Assembly: GCF_910596095.1 (NCBI RefSeq)
Contig: NC_056545.1
Location: forward strand, 28,419,067 to 28,483,066
Direction of reading: 5' to 3'
From: Thunnus maccoyii
Taxonomy: Eukaryota; Chordata; Actinopteri; Scombriformes; Scombridae
DNA: 64,000 nt
In this document: positions 13,701 to 28,400 of the stretch, one piece after another
Layout: the number at the start of each line of letters is the position of its first letter
How positions within the stretch are numbered: the stretch's first letter is position 1
Translations under genes and position numbers: made by a program
The notes under the pieces: generated by a model
What the model was told of the DNA's origin: nothing
The model's database searches: none
Seen by the model: the letters and a program-made list of their open reading frames with translations, nothing else

Positions 13701-16380
13701 GCTGTTGTGTGTGAGATTTGATTGTCCTTGGTTGTGTAATGAACCACTATCATAGCTGAACAGTTTCCAAAGCTGCTGTACATTAGTTATTTCAGTTACT
13801 TGTGTCATGATGTTACAAACCTGGTTAGTGAACTGAAATAATGGAGAGAAGATACTTCGTCTTCACCTTCATCTTTTTCCTCCATCTAGTGACTTGCTTT
13901 TAATTAGGGAGAGATCTGTTACACATATACATATATATACATACATATATACAGTATATATAGTATATAATTGGGCTGTCAATCGATTAAAAAAAATAAT
14001 TAATTGCACAATTTGCTATGATTAATTGCAATCAATCGCTTTTTTCTTCTTAATATTGAAGCTTGTAACAATGGATATTAAAATGTAAAATCATGAAATT
14101 AATGTAGAATCAACACCAAGGAAGTAAATAACAGTGTTTGACACTGTTGTTTAATAGCATCTTTTTTACTTTGAACACAGATTCTCTCCTATGAACTACA
14201 GATTTCCAATTAAACCATCAAGGCCATTGACTGTCAGCTTGAAAGTCATATTTCTTATATGCACTAACAGAAATAATAACAAAACTCAGGCCTTTAAAGT
14301 GCCAGTCAATTCCAAAACCATCAAGGCCATTAAAATGAGATATCAGCTTAGAAGGCAGTAATTTCTCATATGCACTAGTATAAATGATGATTAATAACAG
14401 TAAATGTGTTCAGTGTTCTAGTGCCAGTTGAAGGTCCATAATAGTCCATGCAAATATGAAAAAAGAACAAGGAAAGATTGTGATTCACACATAGAAGCCA
14501 CAGACACACCCTTCCCCACAAGCTATCATGACGTAGTTGGTACAATGGATGCATTAGGTCCTCTAGTTTCATATGATACCTTCACTATAGTCTCTGAAAG
14601 ACAGTAATGTGTTAATCACCTTCATTTTTTTAACACGTTAAATATTTCAAATTAATTTAAAAATTAATTTTGACAGCGCTAATATATACATATACATATA
14701 CAGCACTATTACTGTGGTAACTCCATACAATGTTTTTTTACACTTGATTTTTAAAATTACTTTGAAATTAGCATTTCTATGCATTTCTTTAGTAAGCATC
14801 ATCTTGTCTTCGGGCCCTAAAAAAACAATGACTTTTCAATGTTTTAGCTCTGTCATAGTTGTTCAATAAAAAGTGTGCCAGTAATACAAATAAAAACTCT
14901 CGTGAACAGCAGTGATTCATTTATTAACAGTCTCTTTGTATCATTGGTGTAAATCAGTGCCATAAAGATAAACACAGGTTTGATGCAGTATAGATTAATT
15001 TACTCATTCACCCATACACATACACCCTCCAATCCACTACAGCACATAATGTTGTATTACATGTACCTTATTTTAGCTTGCTAGCATTTTAGCTGGGATT
15101 TGGTGTTTGTGTTGCATTCAGTTTTCCTGATCCTTTTGAAAATATTATTATATTATTAATATTATTTTTTTTTTCTACCTGCATTTCTGAGTTTTTTGTT
15201 TATTATACTTTTGACTCAATTTGCTCCAGATGAATAAATTGCCATAACCTAAATCAGAATAAAATGTCCATTTATCTATTTGTTACACAAGTTTTCATAA
15301 TGCTTATCTTAGTCATATAACAGAAACGAAAGAAATGTCCATGCTGCTATTTTAGAGACCTAAAAAAGACCCATCTGGGTCAGAATTCATTAAAAAATCA
15401 TTAGAAATATGACAAACAACAACATTTGATTAAAACAACTGCTTTAATGGATGATGCATCAGTATTACATACTGCCTGTTATGCCTGCTCAGTAAATGGT
15501 ATATAAATGGTATAAATCAATATGAGCAGTGATGAGATTCATTCATATTTAGCATATGGCTTTTAGAAATAGTAGAATCAATGAATTCATATATTAATTC
15601 AAAACATATTACTATGAAAATACAGTATTTTTTATTTATAAGTATTTTTAGTGTAAGTCCCAGCTGAAAAATTGTTTGTATGAAGAAGGAAAAATCCAGA
15701 ATTGTAAATAATAAGTTGATAGTTTGCTGGTTTGACACTATAATGGTAGTAGGCCTACATTACATTAGATAGTAGTGTTAGTGTTGCATTGTGGGTTGGG
15801 CTGAATGCACAAAATGGCATCAAAGAAGGAAGCTGACATATAGTTTATAGCATTACACATCTCTGATTAGGCAAATCTGAATTTGGATGTCTGCTCTGGG
15901 TTAGGATGTTGTCTGTTTTATTTGGACTCACCATATATTAGTGTTATACAGAGTATGGCAGAAGTTGCATAGTGTTACTTTTATGCATACACTAGGTGTG
16001 AATACATTCTTGTTTTTGCCAATAGTATAAAAACAAGTCCATAATCCCACCCACATTTTCACTATGCTGCATCAGCATTACAAGAAAGCCTGCAGAATTT
16101 GGCAACACAATGCTGCCATAATAGCATGATTCATACATGGTAGCCATTAAAATATCGCACCATGTCAGCCATGACTGCCTCGAAAATTCACTTCACAGAT
16201 GCCCTTTGGATCCTACTGTGCCAAGGCTGTAGCACAGCCCAGCACACCCGCAGCCTGATTCCTGTTCCATAAACCTTTGATTCTTTCTCCTTTTTGCTTC
16301 CCTTCTTCCTTTACTCCTCTCCTCTCTCCACCCCCTCTCTGATTTCTTCTCCCTCTGCCTCTCTCTGTGTGTCAGTAAAG

Positions 16381-16423
<43 letters not shown>

Positions 16424-19400
16424 TTTCTGCTGGCTCTGCATTATGAGAGGGAGAGCGAGGCTGAGGGAAGATAGGAGCGAGAGAGAGAGAGATGTGAGAG
16501 AGTGAGTGCTAGCAGCAGTTAAGCAGAGAGCCTGTGCCAAGAGGAGGAATGCAGCACTGCATTATGAAAGCCATAGGATATAGGTCCAGCTCTCTGGGAA
16601 AGATAAAGGAGAGAAGCAGGATTTAGAAGATAAAATCCATCATGTGCATGGTTATTATTACAATACAAGCTTAAGTAAATAATGAATATATCACCCAATT
16701 GCATATATAACAGAAGAATGTGGTGCATAAATGAAATTTAAAGAAAGATCTTCAACATAATCACAGGATTTCTACATTTTAATCACGAAGGTCTACACTA
16801 TAAATGAGCCTTTGTGAGCCAGATGCACAAATATCCAAAAGCTGGTTATGGAAGGAAAACACCTCCTGCTACCTTAAATCAAGGTATGGGAAGAGACTGG
16901 TAATAATCTATTTCAGGGAAGCGAAAAAAGCCTCATTGACACAAAGGAAAATGCCACAAGCTTTGATCTCTCCGCATCTCCTCATCCAGATCACGTCATG
17001 AACAAAGCCCGAGATTTAGGGGAGGGAAGAAGAGCAGAAGAGTAGAGGCGCAGGACAGAACAGGGGTTTATTAGACTTACCGTGCATGATTTTTAGGTCA
17101 GCCGGAGGCCAAACTTTGCTCCATACACCTGCCTCTTTGCAAGCGGGGGGCTCCTGCCTTGGCATGGAGCTGTGTTGTCCCGAGCTATTTTGGGGACGAA
17201 ACTGAATTTAGCCTCTCACTATGTAATGTTATTCTGATCTGAAATAATGGAATATATACAGCACAGGATCCACACATTCATGATACTTAGAATAGCATGA
17301 CGTGTTTAGGTGTGCAGGATTTTCTTCAATCATCAATTCCCTTTGTTAAAGACAATTGATAAAAGGTTACAGTTATCTTTCCGATTATCTTGGAAAAGAA
17401 AAGAAATTCATGATTAATAGATTTAGATTTAGAAATAGGTTTTTTGTGTGCTTGAAATCTAAAATGGTGGACAGTTCTGTGCAGCATTTGTGCACTTCAC
17501 AGATTTCTGGTACCGAGCGAGGCAACAATCATCTCAGCCCACAAGAACCATCCCTTGAAGCAAAAGCTGACATTAACGGAGTGTACGAGTGAGAAGCAAA
17601 AAGTCACTCAGCCAAGAAATGACAGTCCAACATATAATGTAATTTTTAAATAGGACAGGGCTAACACTTGTAAAAATTGATGTTATGATTTTTATAAGTC
17701 TGAACTGTCCTTTGCAGTGTGTCACCACTCAGTTTAACAACTGGTCTCCATTTTCTTTCTCCAGGAGGGCCAGGAGCTGATCCAGGAGAAGCCGGAGCTG
17801 CGTCCAGTCGTGCAGCAGAAGCTAGAGGAGATCAGAGAGTGCTGGTCCGACCTGGAGAGCACAACCAAGGCAAAGGCCCGCCAGCTCTTTGAAAACAACA
17901 AGCCCGAGCCGGCCATGAAGAGCTACTCGGACCTCGACAACCAGCTCTCCCACTTGGAGCAGCAGCCCCCCCAGCTGGAACAGGCTCACCATCTGCCCAC
18001 CTTCAATGAGCAGCTCCAGAAATTCCAGGCAAGTCTTAACTGAACTGTGACGTGTACATTTTACATTTTTGAATACTGGAAAAATTGCACAGCCCGCTCA
18101 CGCAGCAGGCCAATACACTGAAGCATTGTGATACTCATATTACATATGATTTTTTATCTTTGAATTTTTATCCTTTATGTTTCTTTTTCTGATTCTTATT
18201 TTTACTACTATACAAATTATTATTCATTATTGTACACTACCATTTTAGCACAACGTCAAGAAGATGCCACCCTGCATTTTACCACACATAATGTATTAGC
18301 ATGTGACAAATAAAACATTTGAATCCTGAACCTTAAACCTCAGCGGAAACAGGTTTTTGGGAGATTTTGCAATTTAGAAATATTGAATGGTTAAGAACAA
18401 ACCCACGTTTAAATAATAATAAAAAATTATTTCCTTTTTCTTAATGTCTAACATTCATATTTTTGTAGCTAACAGGCTAACCTAAGTATTCATTGCTAAG
18501 TACGATTTCTCTGAATATGGAGTCAGCAAGCTAGCATTTTTAGTCGCTATTATTCTTTTTTTATCTTTTACTACTACAGTATAAAAATATACCATTACAA
18601 ATAAAAGTTATGTATCAAGACAATACTTAAGTTAAAGTACATAAGCAAAATGTACTTATAGAATCATTATTGAAATGTCACCATTCAAAGTGTTATAAAT
18701 ATATTATTGGAATATTATTTCTGAACCTGTAGGCAGCATTTTATTGCTGTCAAGGTGGAGCTAACTTTAACAACTTTACTGTTGGGTAGTTTAATCAATA
18801 ACTGTATTATACTTTATGAATTGATCATGTGTTTTATCATTGTCTTAACCTGAAAAGAAACCATAGCTGTGAAATAAAAGTAGTGGTGTAATAGTACAAT
18901 ATTTCTCTCTGAAATGTGTAAAATATTACTTGGTAGTTGGTTCTTTGACTCCACCCTTGGACATTTAACTCAACCAACAGGATTATTTCTACCTCCACAG
19001 CACCTTTTCTCATAAGAACTGTTTGTAAAACCAAAACTCTCTAATCTGCTTTGATATAGCTAATGCTTTTGACAGACTGTATACTTCAGCTCATTGTTGT
19101 TTATGTAATTTTCCTCATCTGTGACGTGTGTCCACAGAGGCCGCTGTTGTGGCATGTTCTTAAACACGAGGTTCAGTGGCATTAAAAAATGCACCATATG
19201 CTTTTTTCTTTCTTAGAGTCAGGCAGTCCATTACATAACCCTGAAATGTTCCAAGAAGAAAACAGCTGATGTGCCGTGTTTGTCCATCCCTCATATGGCT
19301 GTAACATGACCTTACCCTTCCGGTGCAGGCTATGGAGTCCCAGATAGGGGACTTTTACAAGGATGTGGGAGAACTGGGAAGCTTGCAGGGGGTCTGTCTA

Positions 19401-22400
19401 CCCCAGCGAGGGCTGATGGCAGGTGACAAGGAAGGCGGCGAGCAGTCAGGCGTGGTAGAGACCCGCATCGTCCGCCTCATTGAGCCCCTGAAGGAGAGAC
19501 GCCGCATCCTGCTGGCTTCCAAAGAGATGCACCAAGTCGCCCAGGACCTGGAGGATGAGATAGTGAGTGGGCACTTCTTTTCTCTGAGCTCCCCGTCCTT
19601 TCATTTCATACATCTCCTCTTCCATATGCACTCTTTCTTAATTCCCCTTGTGCATCAGTCAGTTAGAATATTAAAGTAAATGGTACATTTACAGTATATA
19701 AGGAATCTAAATTCAACGTGCATTTGTAATGTGTTACCTGACTGTGGTTACTTGATAGCTGTGGATTCAGGAGAGGCTTCCCTTGGCCTCCTGTAAGGAT
19801 TATGGGAATAACCTCCAGAGTGTACAGCAGCATGTAAAAAAGAACCAGGTAAGTGACAAAGATGATGTTTAGCCATGATCAGCTGAAATGTGACCCTAAC
19901 CCCGCTCAGTCTGGGAACTTACCTCTGATTGGTCCCTCAGACACTTCAGAGGGAGCTAACAGGGCGGCGGGCACGTGTTGAGGAGGTTCTGGACCGGGCG
20001 GGGATAATTGCTTCGCTGCGCACTCCTGAGGTAGAGTTTGTGCGTGAAGGGGCGGGGCATGTGCGCCAGCTGTGGGAGGTGTTGCAGCTGGAGACGGAAA
20101 GGAGGTCTGTGATGCTGGACGCCACAATGCAGGCTCAGCAGTACTACTGTGAGGCGGCTAAAGTGGAGTCCTGGCTGTCTGGTCAGAAGCTCCATCTGGT
20201 CAGTGAAGAAAAAGGCACGGTACGGACAGCCATGACATTCAGACAGGTATTTGTTGGCATGAATATTGAGTGAACATGTGACTCTGACACTACTCTGATC
20301 ATTTTTAGGATGAGGCAAGCACCCTTCAGCTGCTGAAGGCCCACCTGGCCCTGGAACAAACAGTGGAAACATATGCAGAGACAGTAGGCATGCTATCCCA
20401 GCAGTGCCAGCGCCTGCTGGAACTGGGACACCCAGAAAGGTGTGGCACGACTCACACATGAACCCACAAAGCAACACATGGCCCAAGAAAGGACATGTTT
20501 TATTTTTGCATATTTTACTACCGTACAGGATAATATGTCTTGTTGGTTGCTGTAGCATTTTGCTTTTTCTGCATTTTTGACAGTGAGCAGATCACCAAGC
20601 AGCAGTCCCACATAGACCGGCTGTATGTGTCTCTGAAGGACATGGTGGAGCACAGGAAGACCAAGCTAGAGCAGCAGTACTGGCTCTATCAGCTCAACAA
20701 GGAGGTGGAGGAGCTGGAGAAGTGGATCACTGAGCGTGAGGCGGTGGCCAGTTCCACTGATTTGGGCCAAGACCTCGAGGACGTTACGGTCAGTGTTCAA
20801 GGAACGCACAGTTTTAGTTGCTACACTACGCTAAACTGCAGGAGATATTAAACTTTCCCAGTCATTTATAACTGAACACCATGACCCATGATCATATTAC
20901 TATATGACATTTTTCACGTCAGAACAATCAAATACAACTGAATTTTTAATTGAATAATTCAAACAAATAAATTAACCCTCATTTTAACATCAGACTTAAA
21001 AGGTTTTTCATTTGAGACAAAAAAAAGCTTTTCCACTTAATTAGAGGCCAGTTGAGTGAAAACATATTAATAGTCTCAACATGTCATCACATAGTTGTTC
21101 CTGTTCACCAGCTATGTTTCTTTCAGTAGTGCATGTCTAAATGAATTAACATACAGCAATTATTTTAACACTGCAGACTTATGAATCAACTACATGGTAA
21201 GACTGTACTAACATCTATAATTTACCTTAAAGATCTCCACAGACATCAGTTTTATGTATAGACTGAGCAAAGTTTGTGCTCTGAGAAGTGTTTTCCCCTT
21301 TTATAAATTGAGAGGAAACAAAGCATCTTTAAAATATTTAATTTAGTCTTTAGCCTTATCTCATGACCACAACCTAAGATAACAAATGGGTTAATATTCA
21401 ATTTTCTGCCTCATTCTTAACTAATGATTTGATTTAAATGTTGTCTGACCAAACATTTTCTAATGATCACAGTATGACTGTCATATGCCACATACCAAAA
21501 ATGCAAGAGGATAAAGTAAGTAGGCTCATATGTAATGTTACCATTGTGACCATCATTTGCTATTTTAAGGTAATGAGAGAAGTTGCGATCACACAATATA
21601 TTTTATAGGCCCAACTCTATAGTTAATTGGCAATGGCTGGTATTGACTCCTGTACACCAAATATGACCTATATGTTTTATTTTATATTTGTCTGAGGTCA
21701 GGCATAACAGTAAGTGCTTATAGTGTTTTAAAAAATAGAGACAATATGATAGATGGACTCCATTCACAAAACATAAAGAATATTTAAAATTATCGTACCT
21801 GCTGGTGTTTTATACAAAATAACCCCAGCATGAATTGCATGCATTATAGTCTTCACAAAAAATAGTGTAATCAACATCTCTCTGACAGTGTTTCAAAAAT
21901 AGTTTGTATTATGAGCTTCACAAAGGTATTATTTATTGGAGTGTTGTTGTATTAGACTGCATTATTTTCTACAGGTCTTCATGTTATCGTGTACAGTCCT
22001 AGTAGAGCTTTTTGGTTGTGTGCTCCAGGTGCTTCAGGAGAGGTTCACTAAGTTTGCCTCAGAAACCAACAGCATTGGCCAGCAGCGGATGGAGCAGGTG
22101 AACAAAATGGTGAATGAGATGATCGACTGCGGCCACTCTGACGCAGCCACCATCGCTGAGTGGAAGGACGGACTGAACGAGTCCTGGGCCGACCTCCTGG
22201 AGCTGATGGAGACCCGCAGGCAGATGCTGGCAGCGTCACACCAGCTGCACAAGTTCTTCACCGACTGCAAAGAGGTGCAATCAAAACTAATATCAGTCTG
22301 TGATTCAGTTGTACCGTGCTCTTCACTGCCTTTTCAAAGGTAGACAGTCTGGCCATGACATGCGGCTGCTATTTTTAAAGCGCTCGTGATGACGACGCTG

Positions 22401-25400
22401 TCCTGTGTTGTAGGTCTTGGCTCAGATCGCAGGGAAGATGAAGCAGCTGCCAGAGGTGAGGGCGTGCCAAGCCAACATCACCAATCCAGCCACCCTGCAG
22501 AGACTCATGCACTCCTTTGAGCATGCCCTTCAACTGCTAGTCTCACAGGCAAGTGATATGACTTCTTTTCAAACACACGGTCACACAGTGTACTTGCTGT
22601 TCATGAGCACAAGGATGAGTGGATATAAATTTTAACTTGTTTTTGATTAAAAAAAAAAACTGTCATTGGCCACATCCATTAAGTAACCCTACCCCTAGTC
22701 CATATGCATATATTCAGGTAAAGGCTTGTTTGGGTGTTTGAAAAAAGCATTTTCTGAGCAAAGAAGCAGTACCAGTATATATCAGCCAGCCAAATATATA
22801 TATATGGCCATTAGTTGTTAAGAAACTAACTCCTTTCACCCTGTTTGGTGCAGGTAAGGCAGCTGCAGGAGAACGCTGCCCAGCTGAGGACCATCTATGC
22901 TGGTGAGAAGGCTGAGGCCATTATGGTCAAAGAGCAGGAGGTGATGGAGGCGTGGAAGGAGCTACTGAGCTCTTGTGAGGCCAGCCGCGTCCAGGTCACT
23001 TCAGTAACCGATAAGGTTCAGTTCTTTTCAGTGGTGCGTGAAAACCTGATGTGGATGGAAGGCATCATGGGCCAGATTGGATGGGATGAGCCCAGGTAAG
23101 ACATCTGCACCCTGTTTATTCTTTTGTGTTGACATGTGCATCAAATGTGTTCAGTATGTGGTCCAGTTTTAGAACTCGTAGTTTGTGGTTCAGTGTTCAA
23201 TTAAACTGAAAGTCTCTGTGGTCTGGTGCAGTCCCTGCGGACTGAAGTTCATTACTGTGTAGTGTTGAATTAGGCTGCTGTGCCACCTTGACCTAATTCC
23301 ACATGACATCTGTTATTCAATTTTTAATATGATGTAATTGGAGGTTATAAATTTTACACTGTAATCACTGCCATTATTTGTCATTTTTCCAACGAGTTCC
23401 GCTATGCAGTAAGCACGCAGCACTTCCACATTTGGCTTGAAATCTTCTAGCAGCTGTCGATATATCAACATATGTATGAACATACAGCACTGTGAGGCTG
23501 GTAAAGATGGCAGAACATATATACACCATCTGTGCAGAGCTGCATTTAACGATTACTTACATTGTCGGTTAGTCTGAGGATTATTTTTTTTACTGATGAA
23601 TTGTTTTGCCTATAAATATCAGGAACAAGTGAAAATGCCTATCCCAATTTCCCTGAGTCCATGGGGATGTTTTCAAATTGCTTGTTTTGATCTAACAGCC
23701 CAAAGATATTTGATTTGCAATGATATGAAACAGAGAAAAGCAGCAAATGCTTACATTCATGAAGCTGCAACAGCTAAATGTTTGTCTTTTTTGCTGATAA
23801 AATCAGATGTTAAATTATTAATTGAATATCATTTCCATTAATTTTCTTGTTATAAGCCATCACAGTGGTCATACTATGTACATGTTACATATCATGTAAC
23901 TGCAATGTCCCAGGCTTAAATCCGGCCTTTGTTGCATGTCATTCTCCTTCACCCCACATTCCATCTCTCTACTGCACACTATCAGAGATAAAATTGACAT
24001 GCTCAAAAATAAGCTTTAAAAAAACAAGACTATGAGTCTGTAGTCTGTAGTCGCAGCTCTGTGAGGTTGTAATGCTCATTGTAAAGAACCAAACTGTTAA
24101 ATAGATAAATAAATAAAGCATAAGTCCAAATTCTATCTTTGATCTCTAGCAGTTGGGGTGAAGTAAATATAATAATTGGCCAGAGGGTGGTGTAAACTGG
24201 TTCTGCTGGTGGCAATAGATGAACAGTCAAGGGATTAGTCATTGTCATCCTCTGGGCACCTTGGATATCTGTACCAAATTTCAATCCATGCAATAGTTTC
24301 AATCAAAAATGTGCACCGACTGATGCCACATCACTAATGTGGCTAGAAAATTGTGACGAACAATTAATTACTAATCGTCTAGTCTGCATACAACACGTAA
24401 ACCGGTATACTTGTAAATCATACAGCTAACATGTTAGACTCTGGAGGTATATGCTTAATCTAATTTGAATAATCTGATCTATCCTTCCTCAGAGATTTGA
24501 CAGCTCTGGAGGTGATGATGAAACAACATCAGGAGCTGAAAGCCAAAATAGATGGCCGCAGCAAGACCCTTCAGCAGTGTGCAGATCTCGGCAAGATCCT
24601 GATAGCTGCAGGCAACCCTGCATCAGAGGAGGTTAGGTTGACACATGGTCAAACACATATGAATTATTATCACATATGCCACAAGACAGTCGATAAAACC
24701 CATGCAGTTACTTCATTAAGATGTAGCAATATGTTGTTGTGGCCATGACTTCAATCTGTCTGTCACCACAGATAAAAGAGAAGTTGGACAGCCTTCTGGC
24801 TAAGCAGAGGGATCTTGTTGAGAAATGGGACAAACACCAGGAGAAGTTACAGCGCAGTGAGTAACTAACTAGATAACTACACCAGAGCAGAAACAGCTCT
24901 TAATTACAACACAGTGTTAAATGTCAAATGGGCTCAAACTATAAATGTTTTTTCCCCTTTGTCCTGTAATGTGCTTTTAATGTATTATGAATCATGTATG
25001 AATCTTATTGCTCCTCTTGTGTGAGCTAGGTAATGATAAGATGAACATCTAAGTTATGATCTTACACATTAAACATATGCTACATGCAAGCATTTAAACA
25101 ACAGATTCCCACTAGAGCATACGTTAAAATGTGGTGTGATTGTAAGCCGGCTGTTGGTCTTTTGTCACCTCCAGAACAGGAAAAGTTCCAGTTTGCCCAG
25201 GAGACAGTAAAGGCGGAAGCCTGGCTGAAGGCCAAGGAGCCGCTGATCACCTCCAGGGAGCCAGAAGGAGGAGAGGCCCAGGCCCAAACTGATGAGGTTG
25301 AGCAGCTCATCCTTCGCCACGAGGCCTTCCGCAAGGCTGCTGTAACCTGGAAAGAACGCTTCAGCTCCCTCCGCCAGCTTTCCGCAGTAAGCTTGACTGT

Positions 25401-28400
25401 AGATAAATGTTTAATCAGTTTGGTGGAGTCACAATTTAATGCTGCTACAGGAAAAAAATGTGACCTTGGGATGTTGTGTTTGCTTAGCAGGCATGGGCGC
25501 ATGCCATGAGTTTGCATCATTATGGGCTTAAATCTGTCTCATGACATTTACTGCATGTGGTGCAGCCTCACTCACTGCACCCCATTTGCCTTTCATGTTA
25601 CATTGTTTAGCTGTCAATAAAACAGTCTGCTCTGAGCAAATATTCCTGATAATTTGTTATACCTACATTGTATTGGATCCATCCTGCTTTTGGTTTCTGG
25701 TTTTAATTGAGTTTATGTGCTTCTATTAGTTATTTAAATTCTATCTTTTAGGCTGAGAAGAAAAAAGAGGAGGAGAAAAAGACCCCACTCTCCAGCCGAA
25801 GGATGTTCCCGTTATCTTGTCTGACTCCCGTTCCCTCAACCAGTGCTACCTCATCTTTCTTGAGGCAGACGGTACACGCGCATATGGAATCCAAACCCTT
25901 ACAGACCAGTCTGGATCTGGGTGCTACCCCTGCAACCCAGAGATTGTCCTCATCACTCGCCAGCTACAACCCAGTCATAAATGGATCAGGCTACCAGGGA
26001 CTGGAGCAGCAGTGCAGTGGAAAGTTGGTGAGCTCCTCGTACTTTGGGATGAACCATCAGGTGGCCGGAGGTGGAAATGACTCCGGGTTTTCAGCGCTGA
26101 CCTCCCACAGTGGTGGAGGAGACACTTCTACTTACCTTGGGATAAACCATCAAACTGCTGGCAGTGCAGAGAGCTCCGGGTACTTTGGACTGACTACTGG
26201 GTGTGTGGGTGGCTCTGGCCACTCAGTGCAAAACCATCTAGCCAGTGGCAGTGTAGGAAGTTCAGGTAACCTAGCTCAGCAGCAAAGCAGTGGAGGTATG
26301 GGAAGCCCAAGTTTCCTGCCCCAGCAGAATATGGGAAGTTCTGGATATTTGGCACAACCACAAAATGTGGGAAGTTCTGGATACTTGGGACACCCGCCTA
26401 ATTTGGGGAGTTCAGGATATTTGGCACAACAGCCTAATATGGGGAGTTCTGGGTATTTGGCACAACAGCCTAATATGGGGAGTTCTGGGTATTTGGCACA
26501 ACAGCCTAATATGGGGAGTTCTGGATACCTAGCACAGAATTATCAGGGCAGTGGAGGAATGGGTAGCTCAGGATTTCTGGCACAAAATCATTACAGTAGT
26601 GGAAGTCTGGGCAGTTCTGGTTACTTGGCGCAGAGTGGTGGCATCATGGACCCAAAAATGGCATATGCATGGCAGCACCTGAAAGCTGACTTCATGCAGC
26701 CCAGGATCAACCACATCCACAAGGCTGTAAACCCCCTCCTAGAAGCCAGCAGAGTGCAACGAGAACAGTTTGGGGACATCCCAATGGCAGATATGGTGGG
26801 GCCAGAGTCGGGGCTGGACCTCCTTCACGGCCGTCTCCAGAGGGATCCCCGTGGCAGCCGCTCAGACCCCCAGATGGACCATCTGAGGCGGGAGAGGGAG
26901 TACAAGCTGGGTAGACAGACCTCCAGCGAACAGGAGATCCAAGCCAGGCTGAATGAGCTGCCGCTGATAGTGCGACAGGAGCGCTACCGGAGACGCCTGG
27001 AGAGGCAGTCGTCCAGTGAACAGGAGGGGAATGGCAAGCAGAGGCTGCAGAGACAGGACTCCAGTGACCTGGAGGGCTCTGTTAAGGAGGGCTCTGACAA
27101 ACGCTCAGGGTATGTGAATGAGTCGTCATGAAAATTCAAATGATCTTTGCAAAATTTGGCCGTACATTTTGCCTAGTCAGCACTGTCCGGCGTGATCCTA
27201 ATGATTTTTAAGGTCGCATAATGAATGTGTTTGTTGTTTGGGTGACTCATTTCTGTTGTCACTGCAGGGAGAAGAGATCTACCATGGCAGAGATTGTAGA
27301 GCAGGTCCAGGAGCGAGAGGCAGCACATGTGAGTTAGCTTACATACAGTACATCACAATGGTGTTGTGTATAAGTTCATCTTTCATTATCTCTTTAAAAA
27401 AATGTATGTCTTTCTTTTTTGCCTTCTCAGGCACGAGGAGAGCCTTATCGGCCTCCTAGCAGCCTCTCAGCACCTGTAACTCGTTTTGATGGACGTCCTC
27501 GTGCCCGAGACCGCCCCAAACCGAGGAGGAGGCCCCGTCCAAAAGAGCCTGAGGAGACACGGCGTTCTCGCTCCGCCCCAGCTACTGGTGCCCCAACAAC
27601 ACCCCAGCCACCTTCACACACTGCCCAAAATGAAGGCTTTCTCTACCGCAAAAAGGCCACCAGTTCTGACCTTGAAGCTCAGCAGAGAAGCCCCAACAGG
27701 TACAGCTACCACTGACAGATCATACAACAGATATACTGTAGCTTACAATTGATAGTTTGCTGACCCCTTCATGTTGAAGTGGTGAGCATGGGGCTGCAGC
27801 TGTAGTTTGAAGGGTGGTATCTTTTATTTTAAGCCTTACCAAAACCAAAAACACAAGAGTAAAAGTGTAAGGAATGGATTAAACAGTGTCTTTGTCTGCT
27901 CTGACATAAGCTGCAATAGTTAGTGTGTCTGGCAACCCTTTTACAAGACTTTAAACCAGTCAGCTGGGAAACATTAAAAAGATAACAGTAAAAGGAGATA
28001 GCATTTTCAACCAACTCATGGTTGCATAGCTTAATTAGTCACCAGCTAGAAATGATTAGACTGCTTTTGTCTACCTCTGCCTGTTGTTTAAAAAAATGAT
28101 GAATATTTCAAGTGGTAAATTTGCCACCATTATTACTGAAAGCTGCATATATGCCATGTGAGAAAGGCTTGACAGGATTAACAACAGTATTTAAACTGGG
28201 CAGGGCTTAGCCAATGGTCAGTCAAATCAAATCAAAATATATTCTTTGGTGCTTCATTATACCTCGTAATAACTGTCATAAAATTGTTATTTTAAGATAT
28301 CTGAAATGAGAATTCCTTTGTTATGTTGTTAGGTTTTGTGTCCATTGTTAATACATGAATTGTATTGATAGAAGCAAAAAAATATATAATATGAGAAAAA

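Larger units (their letters stand above)
7127..17764 (+). other. sptbn4: sptbn4 intron 1 (10.6 kb)
   Basis: The donor follows AAGATAGAACAG and the acceptor is TTTCTCCAG at 17764. It contains a poly-T run (7672-7702), two LINE-like 3' tails, family-A repeat copy 1, a hAT-type MITE with an internal tandem duplication, a TA-rich microsatellite (13920-13968), GA repeats (16386-16418) and a GC-richer island (10680-11000). No further spectrin exon was found. Confidence 0.7.

Noticed and set aside
19956-20558. 200-aa minus-strand ORF
   Set aside because: It is antisense to the sptbn4 exons at 19941-20219 and 20309-20439 and has no family resemblance. The plus-strand spectrin frame explains it.
26328-26543. 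Regular 36-bp repeats that might be read as a CRISPR array
   Set aside because: The units are contiguous with no spacers, stay in frame inside a spectrin exon and encode [11 protein letters not shown]. They are a coding minisatellite in a eukaryotic gene.
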